A stretch of 64,000 nucleotides of DNA from Otis tarda (lineage: Eukaryota; Chordata; Aves; Otidiformes; Otididae). The translations under genes were made by a program, and so were the position numbers. Below the pieces are notes generated by a model. That model ran no database searches. It was not told where the DNA came from and worked only from the letters and a program-made list of their open reading frames with translations. Numbering within the stretch: position 1 is the stretch's first letter; the number at the start of each line of letters is the position of its first letter. The stretch lies in assembly GCA_026413225.1 (NCBI GenBank), contig CM048553.1:16554501-16618500 (forward strand), in the 5' to 3' direction. Shown piece by piece: positions 37,101 to 49,734 of the stretch.

Positions 37101-40100
37101 TCTGCTATCAACAGCGACAACGCACAAGTCATTTCCTTACAGTCTCCTTCACCATAAAATGATTCACACAGCCAGGAATATTCAAATTTACACTCTTCAA
37201 CTACAAACTACCTTAAATAGATTTAAAAAAAAATGCCTGATTTATCCCCTTGTATGGGAGTATAGAATACTGGTTAATGAAATCAGCTCAAGCCTCTGAA
37301 AGCTTAGCTTTATCACTATCTATAACTATCTCTTGCAGCAACCAAGTATTATGCTCCTTCTCACCCAAAGTTTCAAACTGACATTGTAGAACAGGTTAAG
37401 TGTTTAGAACAATGACTTTAGTCATTAACAGAATTATCTCCCTTTTCCAAAGGTGCTTGAATTCATTCTGGTCAAAACTTTCAGTGAAGTTTACCATACG
37501 AAGATTGTCTGCCTTTAACTTCTATATCTCCAGGGAGATAGTTATGGATTCACTGCTGCAGGAAAGAGGAGTTTGGCCATGCGAAACGTTTTCTGGAATT
37601 TTCTTATCCCTTTCACGACAAGAGTAGCTGGCTGGATAGAAAAATCCAGAAGGCAGGGCTCAGTCTATGGTCCCTCAGCTGGACTGAGAACTCATCACAA
37701 ATACAAAGCATTTCAGAGCCCCTGTTCTTTCTCTCAGCATCCAATCTGAGCAGTGCTGCCACTGAAATAAAACTCCTTTCAAGAACTGGTAAATGAACAA
37801 GTTAGCTGACAAGAGAGCAGAGGGTACCTTGTTAAACTGAACATTGTTCTGAGAAGTGGGGAAACAAAAGGGCTGTTGACATGGCTTTAAGGGGCACCTT
37901 TTCATACCCCAGTTCTTTTGGATTAGTTACTACCACAGATGCTGGATGTACCTATATACGTAAACACAATTGTGCCAAATCTAAGAAAATAAGATTTTTA
38001 TGCAAGCTGTTCAACTAAGTCCATTAGAAGCAGAAGAGGGGCTTGCAGCACCTAGCATTTAACAAGAAGTCAATTTTATCTCTGCTAATACTTAACACCA
38101 GAGAAACAAATGCAGCTACAGTTGCCTGTATTAAGCAGCTGGCAAGCTCAGAGATGGAAAAGTTGCAGAACAGCTGGGGAATGCGAGACCCTTTTGAACA
38201 GGCTGCTATGTGATCCAAAATAATAGTACATGTTTACACACAACACAATGGCAGCAACAGCCAAACGCAGGTCTGGCGAATGCACTACAGCTGCTCCTTC
38301 CCTCAGACAAGGCACAGCAAGCAGATACAAAAGAGTTCATATTCGCAAAAACATGGCTTTCATCTTAAAAGGCAGCAATCTGATTTCCAAAATAGACAGC
38401 TGGCCCTCCAACTGGACTAAACCGTACAAGATTCTGTATTACAAGTTACCCTTTACAACAAGTCTGGATTAGGGTCATAGAGCTTTCTAAACTGCTGCTA
38501 CTTTACTACCAATGGTTTCCAACAATGTGTTATTCAGACCAACAGATTGCCATCTAGCATTAAAAAAAAAAAAAAAAACCAACTTATCTCGTGACAATAT
38601 TTTCCAGCTAGCATCAGGAAGACAGCCACATATAAACTCTTAATATAGACACTGACTGCGCAGAAGTTAGCTATCCACTGAGAAAGATGTTTAGTGTGCT
38701 AGAAAGGAGGGTTTGAATAAACATGGACTATTTTACAGCTTTTTTTACACTAGTGTTGCACATTGGTGTAAAAGTAAGTTGGCATCTGAAGACAATACAT
38801 CCCGCTGCTTACACCTAGAGAGGGGACAGTCCTTACTTGCTCATGCTCACGCAATGGCTGACAGCATGTCGCAAGGAACGCTCACTTGTTTCACAATTGC
38901 CATCTGAAGATAACATCCTTTTGTATATGACCTTGCACAAAAATTGCGTCACCTTATTTCAAGCGATCTCCCCAGGTTTTTGAGCACAATATCAGTGGTA
39001 CCATCTGTCTTGCTCAAGACAAACCATGATTAAATAGTGCTAACAAACTGGCTACTACTTTATACCATAATTGTACCACTCCTAATTATGCTAGGCACCA
39101 AAACAAAGTTAGTAATGGAATGTTTCAACCCACCACATCTTGATTAAAAATAGTATAATTCAAAAGACATTTTTTTACTAAGAGAAGGAGAGGGCATTGA
39201 AAGATTTCCTCTTTTACTTCCTCTGCACGTATCCATTAATGTTACAATCCCAGTTAAGAGCCATTCAGAATATGACAGTTAAAACTGGACAAAGACAACT
39301 GTCATAGCAACAATAACAGATGCAGGCACAATTTTTAACCTCCTTTGCTTTTACAAAGAAAAACGCCACTAACAGCCATCATAGAAAGAAGGATCTTGAA
39401 ATGGGGGTTGTACGATTCTATCTTGTAATTAATGGGCCTCTGTCAATGGTAAGCACATCTCTCAGCACACCTAGGCAACAAAATGTCACATCTGTACGCT
39501 TCCATTTCAGACTTCTGATAAAGACTTTCTTTGTGAATTAAGCCATATTTCTAAGAAATTCCCTACATAAATGGAAAATATGTACTGAATAAAGAAGAAA
39601 AATAAGTAGAGCCTTCAATCACACTTCCAGAAAAGATGCTTCTGGTACCAAAACACTATTATGCTAAGTGCCCTTACTGCAGCCAAAGCACTAACAGGCA
39701 TGCTACCTTCAAATCCTACCATCTGTAAAGGTAAGAGCACAGATTTGCTCTTCCAGCTGCACTGATGCTAGGAGCAACTGCAAATGCTACCATGGTGTGG
39801 CAGAGGGAGCAATGGCTTGTGTCCCCAAGGGACCTCAATATGAGCTCTAGAGCCCACCCGCACCAGAAGCTTGTTCTCCAGAGTTTTGAACCAGTTCTGC
39901 TACCAGGATTTATCCAGCTTTGAGCACATCTCACTACTCCAGTGTCTGTAAAGTCTAGATCTCAAGTAAAAATGGAAGCTTGAAACAAGTACAGGATGTT
40001 GAAATGAGTTATGACATCAGCAAAGCTTAGCATAGGTCAGCAAAGAGATTATTTCTAACAGTTATAGGTAATGCACTAACGGTCAACCTACATGAGCACA

Positions 40101-41177
40101 TGAGATGTGAATAATCCGGATCACCCATAAGCTGTACTGAACCTCTCCCAAATTACTCTCCATGCTTACCATAATGGATTACTCTCTCAACCAAGATCAC
40201 AATAATAAATTAAACAAAAAAACCACCCCAACACCACAAAACCCCAAGGAATTCTAGTTCCTTATCAATTAGTCTCCTCTGAAGTAATTACTGCTTTAAA
40301 GGAGAAGGTATTTATCTTAAAGTTCCAGTGCTGTATTTACCAGGTATGGGCAAAATAAGTGTACTTGGAAATCATTCTTTGGTTCCACTCTCCTTCTCTG
40401 TAGTCAAATCATATACTGTAGTTCATTTTCAATTAAAAGCCCTATCAGGGTATTCACATGTATGAACGGGAGGGTGAGTTTGCATCCTTCTGAGAAGTTC
40501 TTTTTAACAAGCATCTTACATGTGGATTCAAACTCAGCTCTTTCACAAAACAATTACTGCTGTTATATGCCACAGAGGAACTAAGAAAACAAATATTTTA
40601 ATAGCTTACTCCAAATTTTACTATAACTGTACACAGATTGGGTTTTTTAAAAACTGTTAGGAGGTACATCTGCACCAAAGTTTACTTGCCATAACAAAGA
40701 TTTCCCTACTAAGTAGATCTCCTGACAGCTGTGTCCCAACAGGCTCCAAATAGTTTATACACATACCAAGTATTGTTCAAAGCAGACTTGCTTTAAGCAA
40801 GATTAAATACCTGTTCAGTTTGAACTGTCCCAGTGCCAGGATAAACTACACTAAACTAGTTCAGACGGTTATCCTGCCGGGCACCAATAGCCTTTGAAAC
40901 TCCCAGTACCCCAGAATCTGCTGCTTCTGGGAATTATGCCAGGAGCTGTGGGATAGCTCTCCACAGAGGACACTACAAATTAAATATTTTAGAAGCGTGC
41001 TTGTGTTTACATGGAGCAAGGCTGTAACAATTCAGCACATGAGTCAGCATGGTTTGCATCCACACAGAAAGGAGCAGTGCAGTCGGGAACTATAAATTTT
41101 ATAGGGAAAGAAAGAGCGTAAAATGGTTCTCCCAGGGGAATACAGTCGGGCTGCACCTATCAGGAGATAACACTCAC
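34165..41177. other. 5' introns of gene A
   Basis: About 7 kb of AT-rich sequence apart from the tentative exon at 37,141-37,200. A GATGATGATGATG run lies at 36,290-36,302 and a poly-A run at about 38,561-38,578. A good minus-strand acceptor at 36,970 (TTTCTTTCCTTCCACCAG) leads into an open reading of about 30 codons with no fitting donor; I do not annotate it as an exon. Confidence 0.45.
37141..37200 (-). CDS. Gene A, tentative coding exon
   Basis: This 60-nt candidate exon ends at ACT|GTAAGG and is preceded by a modest acceptor (TTTGTAG). In the frame that matches the next exon (phase 1 at both ends) it is open, reading EECKFEYSWLCESFYGEGD, and the split codon TAT joins it to 34,164. A second frame is also open, so the coding call depends on the phase match. 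If it is coding, the true start codon lies further upstream; if not, translation starts in the next exon. A possible preceding exon ends at 37,495 (ATG|GTAAAC) but carries a stop shortly after its best acceptor. Confidence 0.4.
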
Positions 41178-41279
41178 CTGAAGACAGGAATTTTGTTGAG
41201 AACTTTACTGCTGAAAAGCCCGTGATCCTCCCGTGGTAATTTCAGAAGTTTCTACACAGGACATACACTTTGGTCCTGC
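41178..41279 (-). other. Gene A exon 2, probably non-coding
   Basis: A 102-nt exon is predicted between a good acceptor (pyrimidine-rich ATTAATCTCTCTGATACAG before 41,279) and a perfect donor (CAG|GTGAGTG at 41,178/41,177). All three frames contain stops, so it fits a 5' UTR exon. It contains a short upstream ORF beginning ATGTCC and stopping before the donor, which could dampen translation of the main ORF. Cap or RNA evidence is needed to confirm that it joins the exon ending at 43,369. Confidence 0.45.
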
Positions 41280-42690
41280 CTGTATCAGAGAGATTAATAA
41301 TGATATCACGGCCAGATAAACTTACAGGCATGCACACCCACGCTAAGATAGAGCTCTTTAAGTCTTATAATTAACACTCAGCTTCTTTAAAGTGAAAGCT
41401 GAAGTGTATTTCCTATCAGGATTTGAATGCATCTCACTTACTACCATAACATCCAACACAGTCTTCAGACAGGTAAGAAAGCAGAACTGAAAAAGAGCAA
41501 ACTACTCTGGTGCATCTCACCGTGCTGTTACCTATGGCCAGATGCATTTAAGGACCAAGTCAAGCACCTTTTATTAAGGCCTCAAGAGTCACAGGAAAAC
41601 AGGATGACATATCAAGCCTCTGAACGTCCCACCAGGAAAGAATTTCTCATGACAGGAACAGCTGTCAGGCCTGTGTTTCAAGAGCTGAGCACATTACCAC
41701 TATTCCCTCCTCTTGTCTCCACAACACACATGCCTGTCTTGTGGAGGTTTGATGCAGATCATCAAGAAACCAGGACTGTTTCTCTGAAAACCCAGGCTGG
41801 ACCTCTACCACCATCATTTACACAAGGTGGCAGGCACACAGAGCCAGACAACAGCACATCCTCAACTTGAGCTGCACTTTCGAGTCAAGGTAACAACACC
41901 TCAACGTAGTAAAACTGCACACGGTTCTGTTGTCACAAACCTCATTAGCCACACTAATCAGTCAAGAGAAGTTTCCATTTTCAAGTGTTTTTTGTTTTTA
42001 TTTTGAACACAAGATTTTAAGATAGTTACAGCCTGAGAACATTTTTCAGTAGGACAGTTTGGTTTACTCTTAAAGAAACATACTTGCCGTAATAAAAGTA
42101 ACCAGACTAGTTCAGAACGTTTTCTGTAAGCTATCACAGAGACTGTTCACATACCCAGAAGAACTATGTATCTACCAGGATAAGAGTACTGTTTTCACAT
42201 GAGATGCTATCTGAGCCAAGATCAGTCTATGATGACACTAATAACTGTCAAAGAGTCAGAATAACATTAAAACTAAATGAGTAGTTTTCACTTATTTGCT
42301 TCCCAGGTGTCATGCTGCTGCCCCCTGCCAAGTAAAAAGCTCAAGTAACCTCAGTCTTTGCAAGACCACTTAAGTCTCTCTTAAGAATCGTAATCCACGA
42401 TCACGTGCAGACTTTAAGAAGTGTTATTAGTAAAATGGAACCAAAGGTGTCATTAAGTAGTCAGCTCTGCAGCATTGGGTGTCCATGTTCTATGTAAAGC
42501 CCAACAAGCATTGCACTCGTAACTATCAGCATATCCTACTCTTTTTTCTTTTTCCTATTAATCACAGTACTTCATTGTTTCCTCCCCTTTCTAAACATAT
42601 CTCTGTTTTCTGGAGTTTGGACAACAAGTCACGCACGCTGCAATCCCACTGCTGACCCATTTAAGCCAGGGAAGGTGAGCACTCAGCCTC
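41280..42690. other. First intron of gene A, distal part
   Basis: AT-rich sequence between exon 2 and the CpG island. A 147-codon plus-strand ORF (41,427-41,870) has no domain I recognise, is antisense to the gene and contains an internal splice-donor-like site; I treat it as chance. Confidence 0.45.
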
Positions 42691-42712
42691 TCCAACACAG
42701 CCTTCGGGCTCC

Positions 42713-42732
42713 GCGCCAAAGGGGTTTCGCGC
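42713..42732. promoter_or_regulatory. Paired E2F-type sites
   Basis: Two 8-bp sites face each other across four Gs: GCGCCAAA (42,713-42,720), the reverse complement of TTTGGCGC, and TTTCGCGC (42,725-42,732). Both fit the E2F consensus TTTSSCGC. They sit at the left edge of the CpG island, about 640 bp downstream of the exon 1 donor of gene A, so in its first intron or near an alternative start. E2F pairs like this are common in promoters of replication, repair and mitotic genes. Linking them to gene A is inference. Confidence 0.5.
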
Positions 42733-43368
42733 ATCAGTAAACAAGCGCCCTGCTGCTCTTGTCAGCCTCTCCCAGCGCCCCACCGCGCTGTAACCAACCA
42801 GCACCATAAAGTCTTTCCACCACACGTGCACGCCGCCGCCGCCACCTCTTTTTTTGCCAGCTGAAAGAAGAGACCAAATTCCTCCAAAAGCGCCTCAGTC
42901 CCGCCGCTGAGCAGCCCGAGCGCGGCAACCGGCGAGCACCCTCTGCCGCGCCGCCGGCTCACTGCTCCCGCCCGCCCCAGCGCGTCCCCGCGCAGCTCCC
43001 CGCCGTTCGCCCGCCTTCCCCCGCGGCCGGGGGCGAGGGGCCGCGCAACCGGCCGGCCGGCGCTTGCCGGCTCTGCCCGACGGCAGGTGCTCCCACAGCC
43101 CGGGCGAGAACGGCGGCGGGAACGGCAGGGAGGGCGCAAGCCCCCCGCCCTCCACATGTTGCTGCCCTGAGGCGAGAGCCCCAAGCCGGAGTGACAGCCC
43201 GGCCCCGGCGGCAGGGAGGCAGCGGGGAAGTTCTGTGCAGCACCTTCGCGACGGAAACCCGCTCCTCTCCTCAAAGGCTACGGCCTTGCCCCGGGGGCAG
43301 CGCCCACCCCGGCCCCGCGCGGGTTTCCCTCCGGCGGGGAAAGGGCGGCGAGCGCGGCCGCCACTCAC

Positions 43369-43450
43369 CTCACCGCCGGCGGCTTGGGGTCAGCCACAGC
43401 CTCCGGCGCCCTCTGTCCGTCCGCCCGCCCGCCCGTCTGTCCGTCCGGCG
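43369..43450 (-). other. Gene A exon 1 (5' UTR), 5' end approximate
   Basis: The minus strand reads GGTGAG|GTGAGTGG across 43,369/43,368, a near-perfect donor, inside the CpG island. No ATG opens a frame that stays open to this donor, so I call the exon non-coding. The transcription start cannot be placed; the upper coordinate is a minimum guess within the GC-box region. The next exon by splice signals is at 41,178-41,279. Confidence 0.5.
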
Positions 43451-44010
43451 GGGCGGAGTGGGGCGGGGGAAGCGGCGCAGCCCCCGCCGCAGGGGGCGGC
43501 CGCCTCCTCGGCGGGGCGGGGCCGCGCCCCTCGCCTCAGCGCCCCAGCGCGGAGCGGACGTGCCCGACCCCGACCGGGCGCGCGGCGAGCGGCGGCCACG
43601 CAGCCCTGCACGGGCCCACGCGGGACTGGGCGGGCGGGGCGGGGTGGGGCGGGGCGCCCCCCTCGCGCCGGCCTCGGCCCCGCCCTCGCGCCCCCCGCCC
43701 GGCTCGCCCCGCTTCCGCGCGCCTGCTGGAGGCGCTGCTCCTCTCCTTAAAGGGGCCGCGTGCGGCGTGGTGGGGGGCGAGACCGGGCCGACGCGGGTGA
43801 CCAGCCCTGGTAGTGGCACCAGTGGCCCGTTTCGCCCGGGCGGAGCCACCTGCCGAGAGCCTCTGGCACAGGTCACCGGCGCCGAGGTGAAGCCCTTAAG
43901 TGGGCTTGTCCTCGTCTGCAAACTGGCAGCAGCCAGGGCTCCACGGAGGCCCGAGGGCAGCGTTGGGCCCTGTCTCAGACGCTCCTGAGTGAGCCCCGCG
44001 GGGAGAGGGA

Positions 44011-46714
44011 TTGCCGGCAGTGAACGCTGCGGGCTGGCGGGTACCAATGCGTCCCAACACATCTGAACCTTGGAGGTCAAGTCCGTGGTGGGTGGGCTTC
44101 CGACTCCCAGCCCTGCCAGCCGGGGAGTGCAAGGAGGCCTCGTGCCACTGGCCCCAAACCCCTCTGGCACCCAGGTGTGAGTGTGCCCGGGACCTGAACC
44201 TGGGCCTTCCACCTCATCGAACCATGCTGGCCTCTCCGGCCAGTGCGTTGAAGTGTGGTGGGGGTTTTGGGAGATCCCTTTTGTCAGAGCTGGCCCAAAG
44301 AATATTTAATTATTTATTTAAAGGGGACCAGGCCCAACAAGAGTGCTTCAGTGCAGCAAAGGAGCTGCGCAGGGCTCAATGCATTACTCGTGTTAGCATA
44401 AGTGTCAGGTTGGCTCCTGCGTTAGTGACATTTCTGCACAATGTTTCTCTGTAGTGCACATTTAGAGGCATTGGAGTTTGTTCTCTTTATTAACTCACAC
44501 AGCCTTTCCAGGCTATCTCAACCAAATTGCAGAGTTTGCTTCTGCTGGGCTGTAGCAGATCCTGGGAGGCCCTTCTGGGAGAAGGGTGTCTAGAGGAACA
44601 AGTCACTAAATGTCCTGCTTTCCCCCTGCTACTGGGACCACATGGAGTAGAAGCTGGAGGAAGCAGAAAGTCATCACTTTTTATTGAAATGGATAAACTT
44701 TTTTTTTTTTCTCAGATAAGCTTGTTTAAAATCAAGGCATCATTAGGAACACAGAAGAAATAAGCTTATGATGTTGTAAACCTTTCCTCACTGATGTAGC
44801 AAAGGTATTTGTCCACACAGTAAGCAGGAAACAGAGCATTCAAATTTTCTGATATTAAATAGCCCAGAAGGTAGAATCATCAACCTTTCTGTTGTCTTCC
44901 TCTCACTTTAATATTTTACTTTAGACAAACATTTTTTGAAGCGAATTACGTGGAGAATTCAAGCACTGCTTCAGCTGATGAGATCTTACAAAGCAGCATG
45001 AAACATAACCACAGTACATACCACACAGAGAATTACTAGATGGGGAATCATTTGTAGAATGTGTTAAACCTGAGAACTTGGGTAGAGAACACGTGGAACT
45101 GAAGAGAATAGTTGCTTCTGTTCCATTCAGTTGGATATGCAAGAGCAGAGCTACCTGCTCCTCCATACCTGTGTGAAGTGTGCAGAGAAGCAGAAGAAAA
45201 TTTTCAGGTGTGGAAGCATCCTAAGATGAGGTAAACCTAAAAACTTTCAGAGCAACACCCAACAAGTATTTCACGAGGCATGCTACAAAATGCCTTTGTC
45301 TGCAGCACTACAGCATTAGCTTGAAACATTGCTGGGCTTTTATAGCTTTGTGGCAGGCAGAAGTTTCTTAATTGCAGGATAATGATGTGGTGTGGGCACA
45401 TGCCTTTTGCCTAGTGGTTATGAATTGCTTTGTGCAGATATATGAAACCCACATCAAATAGAAAACATAGATGGGTCCTTCCACTCTGACTGAGGGAGAG
45501 AAGGAGGAAACCTAGCATGGGAAGGAGGTCAAACATAAACCATAGCAAGGTTAAAAATCTTGGATTAAAAAAGTGGCCTTGAAAATATTATTTAACCTGC
45601 TGCCTTTCAACTCAATTTGTGCTGTTGTCCAACACCCCTATTTGAAACTATCAAAGGCTTTCCGTTTCCTTAAAGAAAACAAAGACAGCACCTTCTCACT
45701 AGAATTGTCAAAGTTTAGAGATGGAATTCTGATCCTGCAAAAAAATGCCCTGTAGCACAGTCCTGAGAGAATTGTCTGAGTGGAGGGGAGAAGAAAGTAA
45801 TTGAAATGTTAAATTTGCCTTTGTGGTGATTGACATGATTCTGTCCTTACTTGTTTTCAAATATCAGAATGATTTTTGATGGAACTTTTACAACTGAAAA
45901 CCTGCAACCCATTTAACGAGAACTCTGTTCAGAAGTCATTTCAGAACTGATTTGTCTGGATTTAGCTTTAGGCACAGTCCCTGCCATCTTCTGCCAGAGA
46001 TTTTTCTGCTGCAAACTTAATCCATGATCCAGATACATGATTATCTCAAATTTACATTTAAAAAGGAATAAAAGATTGATTTGAATTCCAAGGGAGGAGA
46101 GGTAGACACAATTATATTGTTCAATCTTTTGTTCCCAAAAGAACCAGGAAAGAATTAAGATTATTAAAGAAGTCTAATTTGGGTCAGGCAAACCATCTTA
46201 ATCCATGTAAGTTAAAAAGATTATTTTCTCCACTTTTTTAATGTGTTAGACACAAGTATGTTTGATTTATGATGAGAGTCAAAAACATCTGTACTTTGGG
46301 GCACAAACAAATGCTTATTTAAACAATGGGGCTCCCTGAGGGGGGATATAGGAAAGAAAGGACATTCTTTTGCAAAGAATTCAGTGTTTTCCACTCCGTG
46401 AAGTCTCTTGCTTTGTTTTGGAAAGTACTTTGCAGAAGGCACAATGACTCAACCTATTATAAAGGGGTCCAGCAACTTTCACCTTCATGTGACTGGTATG
46501 AATATGAACCAGATTAGCACCAGTGAAATACTGTTCCTGCTTGCTTGCCTTTGAGTGGCCCGCGTAAAAAGAACTGGTCATCCCAGTCCCATTGGCAGCA
46601 TACAAGTATTCACATCTTAAAAACATTTGGAACTAGTTGGCAGTCTGAGGTCTTGTCTGCACTCAGGATTAGCTCTGATTTCAGGAATTATTTTAGCTTC
46701 TGGTACAAACTCAC
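44011..46714. other. Intergenic, upstream of the CpG island
   Basis: GC content falls quickly after 44.3 kb. I see no repeat and no ORF with splice support in this 2.7 kb. Confidence 0.45.
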
Positions 46715-46831
46715 TGTAGATAAAGTTGTGCAAGTTGTAGTCTACACTGCTGTCAATGGCTGATGTGGAGACTGGTTCTAACTGCAGATGAGGCTGAAGG
46801 AAAGGAACCCGTTTCTGAATGGTTACATATC
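46715..46831 (-). CDS. Candidate exon of a second minus-strand gene (gene B)
   Basis: A 117-nt segment lies between a GCTGCCCCAG acceptor and a strong donor (CTACA|GTGAGTTTG). It is open in phase 1 and reads YVTIQKRVPFLQPHLQLEP..., ending DYNLHNFIY. The phase matches the exon at 49,735-49,888, whose last base completes a Gly codon. The frame also runs on past the donor for about 30 codons. The acceptor lacks a good pyrimidine tract. I do not recognise the protein. Confidence 0.35.
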
Positions 46832-47499
46832 CTGGGGCAGCTCTCATGATGTTCTTGAGTAGTTCATTTGAAGTTTTTCAGGAAAAAGTGTTGAGGGTAT
46901 TAGAAGATAAACATGTGTAGTGTTGTTTTAAATTCAAGCCTGCACTGGGTGGAGATTCCATTCTGTAACGAGATGCTGTTCTGTATATGCATTGATATGA
47001 TTAGAAACGGGCTTGAAAGTAGCATTTAAATTTACTAGTAAACTTCTCAGACTTCAGTAAGCCAGGTCTGTGAATGAATATTGTGCCCATTCCTTTTAAA
47101 TCCATGATCTTGAATCCAGACATCTCTACACTTAAGGGACCTCCTTGCTGAGCTTTGGGCCTGACCTGTGTAGCTCAGCACAGTCCATATACTCTAACAA
47201 TTATGTGCCTCACTGTAGAGCCCAGGGTAAACTATTAATATCAACAAAGAGGCCAGAGCAGAGAGACAGAAATATGTCTGTTCCTGCGAGGTTTCCACAT
47301 ATGGAGAATGCAGAAAAAAAAAAAAAAGGACCAATCTACATTTCAGCTGCTTTTCTAAATGAACGTATTCAACAACGTGGTAGGCTAGTAGCTTTCTCTT
47401 CCTGTGTAAGACTAGGCCAAACTAGAGTGAGGAAGCCTAGGGTCTTTTAAAAGAAGGTGTGAAAAACTCTGGAGCAAGTGTAGAATTTTTAAAAAGAGC

Positions 47500-47649
47500 C
47501 AAAGCCTCTGTCCACCCTCAGAAGAGCAGAATGACAGAGCTCTGGCAGCCATTGCAGCCACCACCGATTTATTTACGAGTTCCTGGAGTCGGTCCAGAGT
47601 AATTATGGGCCTGAACTCCAGATCAGATTCACTTGACATTTGAGAAAGT
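47500..47649 (-). CDS. Candidate exon, gene B or chance
   Basis: An excellent acceptor (TTATTTCTGTTTTTCCACAG) precedes 47,649. Entering in phase 2, the frame is open for about 79 codons to a stop at 47,412, through SSESDLEFRPIITLDRLQEL and VNKSVVAAMAARALSFCS. The 3' boundary is unclear (possible donors GTAAAT or GTGGAC). It is not phase-compatible with direct joining to 49,735 (phase 1), so it may be alternative or spurious. Confidence 0.3.
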
Positions 47650-49734
47650 CTGTGGAAAAACAGAAATAATAAACTGATAATAACCATCCGTCTCATAAGC
47701 AACAAAAAGTAAAGGGAAGAGAAAGGGCAGGTGGGGAGAGGGGACGGCAAGGTAATCCCTTAAAGATTTCCTGCTTGTCAGGAGATACTTTCAGTATGTA
47801 CCCCTATGTATTTTCTAAGAGGAGCTATGGAGAATTTTGGAGTTAGTCCTGACTCATGTCAGTGCTATTGCAATTAGTGCACTGGAAAAAATGAAAATGA
47901 GGAGTGCAAAGGAACCTGGGGTAAGTTGGGACAGCAGTTTCTTTTGGTGGAGTAGATAGTTTGTGGCCCACATGGCATTTATCCAAGCATGCTCATCACT
48001 TAAATTATATTACCATGAAGCCATTGGCTTTGGAAAAAGATGTTTGAAGAAACTATGCTGTAGCATATGATTTGTTTTCAATTTCATGCAGAGCATAGAA
48101 ATATACTTCTTGTATTTTACTGCAGGCCTCTAATTCTGCTTGTTCATATCATTGGTATAACATGGTTTAAAAACGGGATTAAAAAATCTTTGTATTTAAA
48201 ACATCTGCAGTCTTATATCAGGATTTATATTCCACTGTTCAGTCCTTTCCATTTGAATCACTCCGTATTATTTTCTATTGAATTTCTGTAAGACTGCTTA
48301 AAAAATCCAACTTTCTGGGAGTTTAAAAAAAAATATTTTTCGAGTAAGGTAAGTGGATTAATTCTGCTGAATGGAAAAGGCATCTTCTCTGACAAGAAAG
48401 AAGGCTGACATTTAGTTTACAGTGATTTTAAGTATTTTATTTCAGGTGATGGAATTGAATTGCAAGTTATGAGTGACTGTTTAGGAAAGCAAGAACAGTC
48501 AGTTACATTTATGCTACACCTGAACAGCATATTGTGAGTTTTCCTTATGTAGATTTCAGAACATATCACCTACAGATGCACAGGTACAAAGGTGTCCATA
48601 TATGTAAATAGATTTCCTCAGAGGAAGCATTCCAATTAGCTGCTTTCGTCAAACAGCAGCAACCAAATGTTGAGTGCCCTTGCAATCAATACCGAGCACA
48701 GTAACACTAGCCAGTGTCCAGAGGAAAAGGAATCTTGGGTGCATGAATGGGGTTATTGGCACAGAACATGTAATCTTCAAGTGACCTGCTTTACCATACT
48801 CACCTAACTTCTCAGGAACTTCCTAGTCACAACTGGAGTGAGTAAGTCCAGTTCTAAAGGAGAAAGAATATTGAACAAGGAATGGTCACAGCTGTGTGCA
48901 GAGCAAATTCACTTCTCAGATATCCGGTAAATGTACACTTCTTCAGGTTAAGTGTATGGGAATCACACACATTAAAGTGGATTAGCTAGTGGTTAGCCTA
49001 GGTTGTTCTGACAATGGTACCAGATATTTCTGCTTAGGAACTATATGTAGAACTGGAGTTCTATGTTGTCTAAGTTTTGTGGTTTTAATTTGGCTTTTTA
49101 TCTAACTTTATTTAACTTCTTTATTTGACATTTATTTAACACTTTATGTTATTGTGTTATTTCTGTATGCTTTGATACCTTAATCAATAAATATATATCT
49201 CATAGATCTTGAGAAGGTGGCTTAGCAGTCTGAGGCACTGGTATAAGGTCAATTGTAAAAGTGTAATATATAGAAGTGGATTTTTTTTTATTCCTTACCT
49301 ACCATACATCAGGCTTTCACCAGACATGTCCTTTTTTTTGTTCCTGATAATTTTGTTGGGGCAGAATTTGAAAATGCTGACAATTGTCTGGAACAGCCTT
49401 ACTAGAATAGCAGCTCTGCCTGGGCTGGTGAATATCTGGAAATCCTCAATACATTCACTGTGCATTGGAGAGCTGCTCCACAAAGTATGCTGTACTCCCA
49501 CAGCGTTAGACCTTCTGAGCATATGTTGCCCAGATGAACTGCACAACCCATAGTAAACCCACCTACTGTGCAAAGTCAGATTAATGATATAATTTATGCA
49601 CTGTACATCTGATACTTTGATACGCTGGGCTTACAGTTATTTTCTGTTCTGCACAGGCTCATAGATTTCCACTGAGTATTTCTTGGGTGGAAACCAGCTG
49701 CATGTTGCATGTCTCTGTGATGAGACACTGTTAC

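Larger units (their letters stand above)
4607..43450 (-). other. Spliced protein-coding gene, unidentified (gene A)
   Basis: This is the extent of a minus-strand transcription unit inferred from exons whose splice phases agree. The coding chain from 34,164 to 4,607 uses nine exons of 67, 19, 85, 151, 97, 89, 32, 30 and 105 nt, and the phases at each junction match (1-2, 2-0, 0-1, 1-2, 2-0, 0-2, 2-1, 1-1, 1-1). The joined frame has no stop and gives about 223 residues from the ATG at 34,159. The predicted protein is rich in leucine and cysteine, probably mostly helical, with an acidic stretch (EED) near residue 140 and a basic, serine-containing end. I see no signal peptide, clear membrane segment or named domain. 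I do not recognise the family. Exon 1 lies in the CpG island, and the long introns (up to 15 kb) hold little. The 3' end is not resolved. Confidence 0.7.
42690..44010. promoter_or_regulatory. CpG island promoter
   Basis: A sharp switch from AT-rich sequence to dense CG and GC content covers about 1.3 kb. It contains several GC boxes (GGGGCGGGG type) at about 43,450-43,520 and 43,625-43,665, and a run of CCGCCCGC/CCGTCCGT units at about 43,420-43,450. No strong TATA box is visible, as expected for a housekeeping-type promoter with dispersed starts. A good minus-strand splice donor at 43,363-43,368 makes this the start of gene A. Long overlapping ORFs on both strands here follow from base composition (few stop codons) and are not annotated. 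Bidirectional activity is possible, but I found no convincing plus-strand first exon. Confidence 0.85.

Noticed and set aside
41427-41870. 147-codon plus-strand ORF
   Set aside because: It is antisense within intron 1 of gene A, with no recognised domain and no splice or poly(A) support.
42734-44212. Many long overlapping ORFs on both strands (up to 280 codons) in the CpG island
   Set aside because: High GC content removes stop codons; the products are low-complexity Arg/Pro/Ala/Gly sequences in all frames, with no domain or codon preference.
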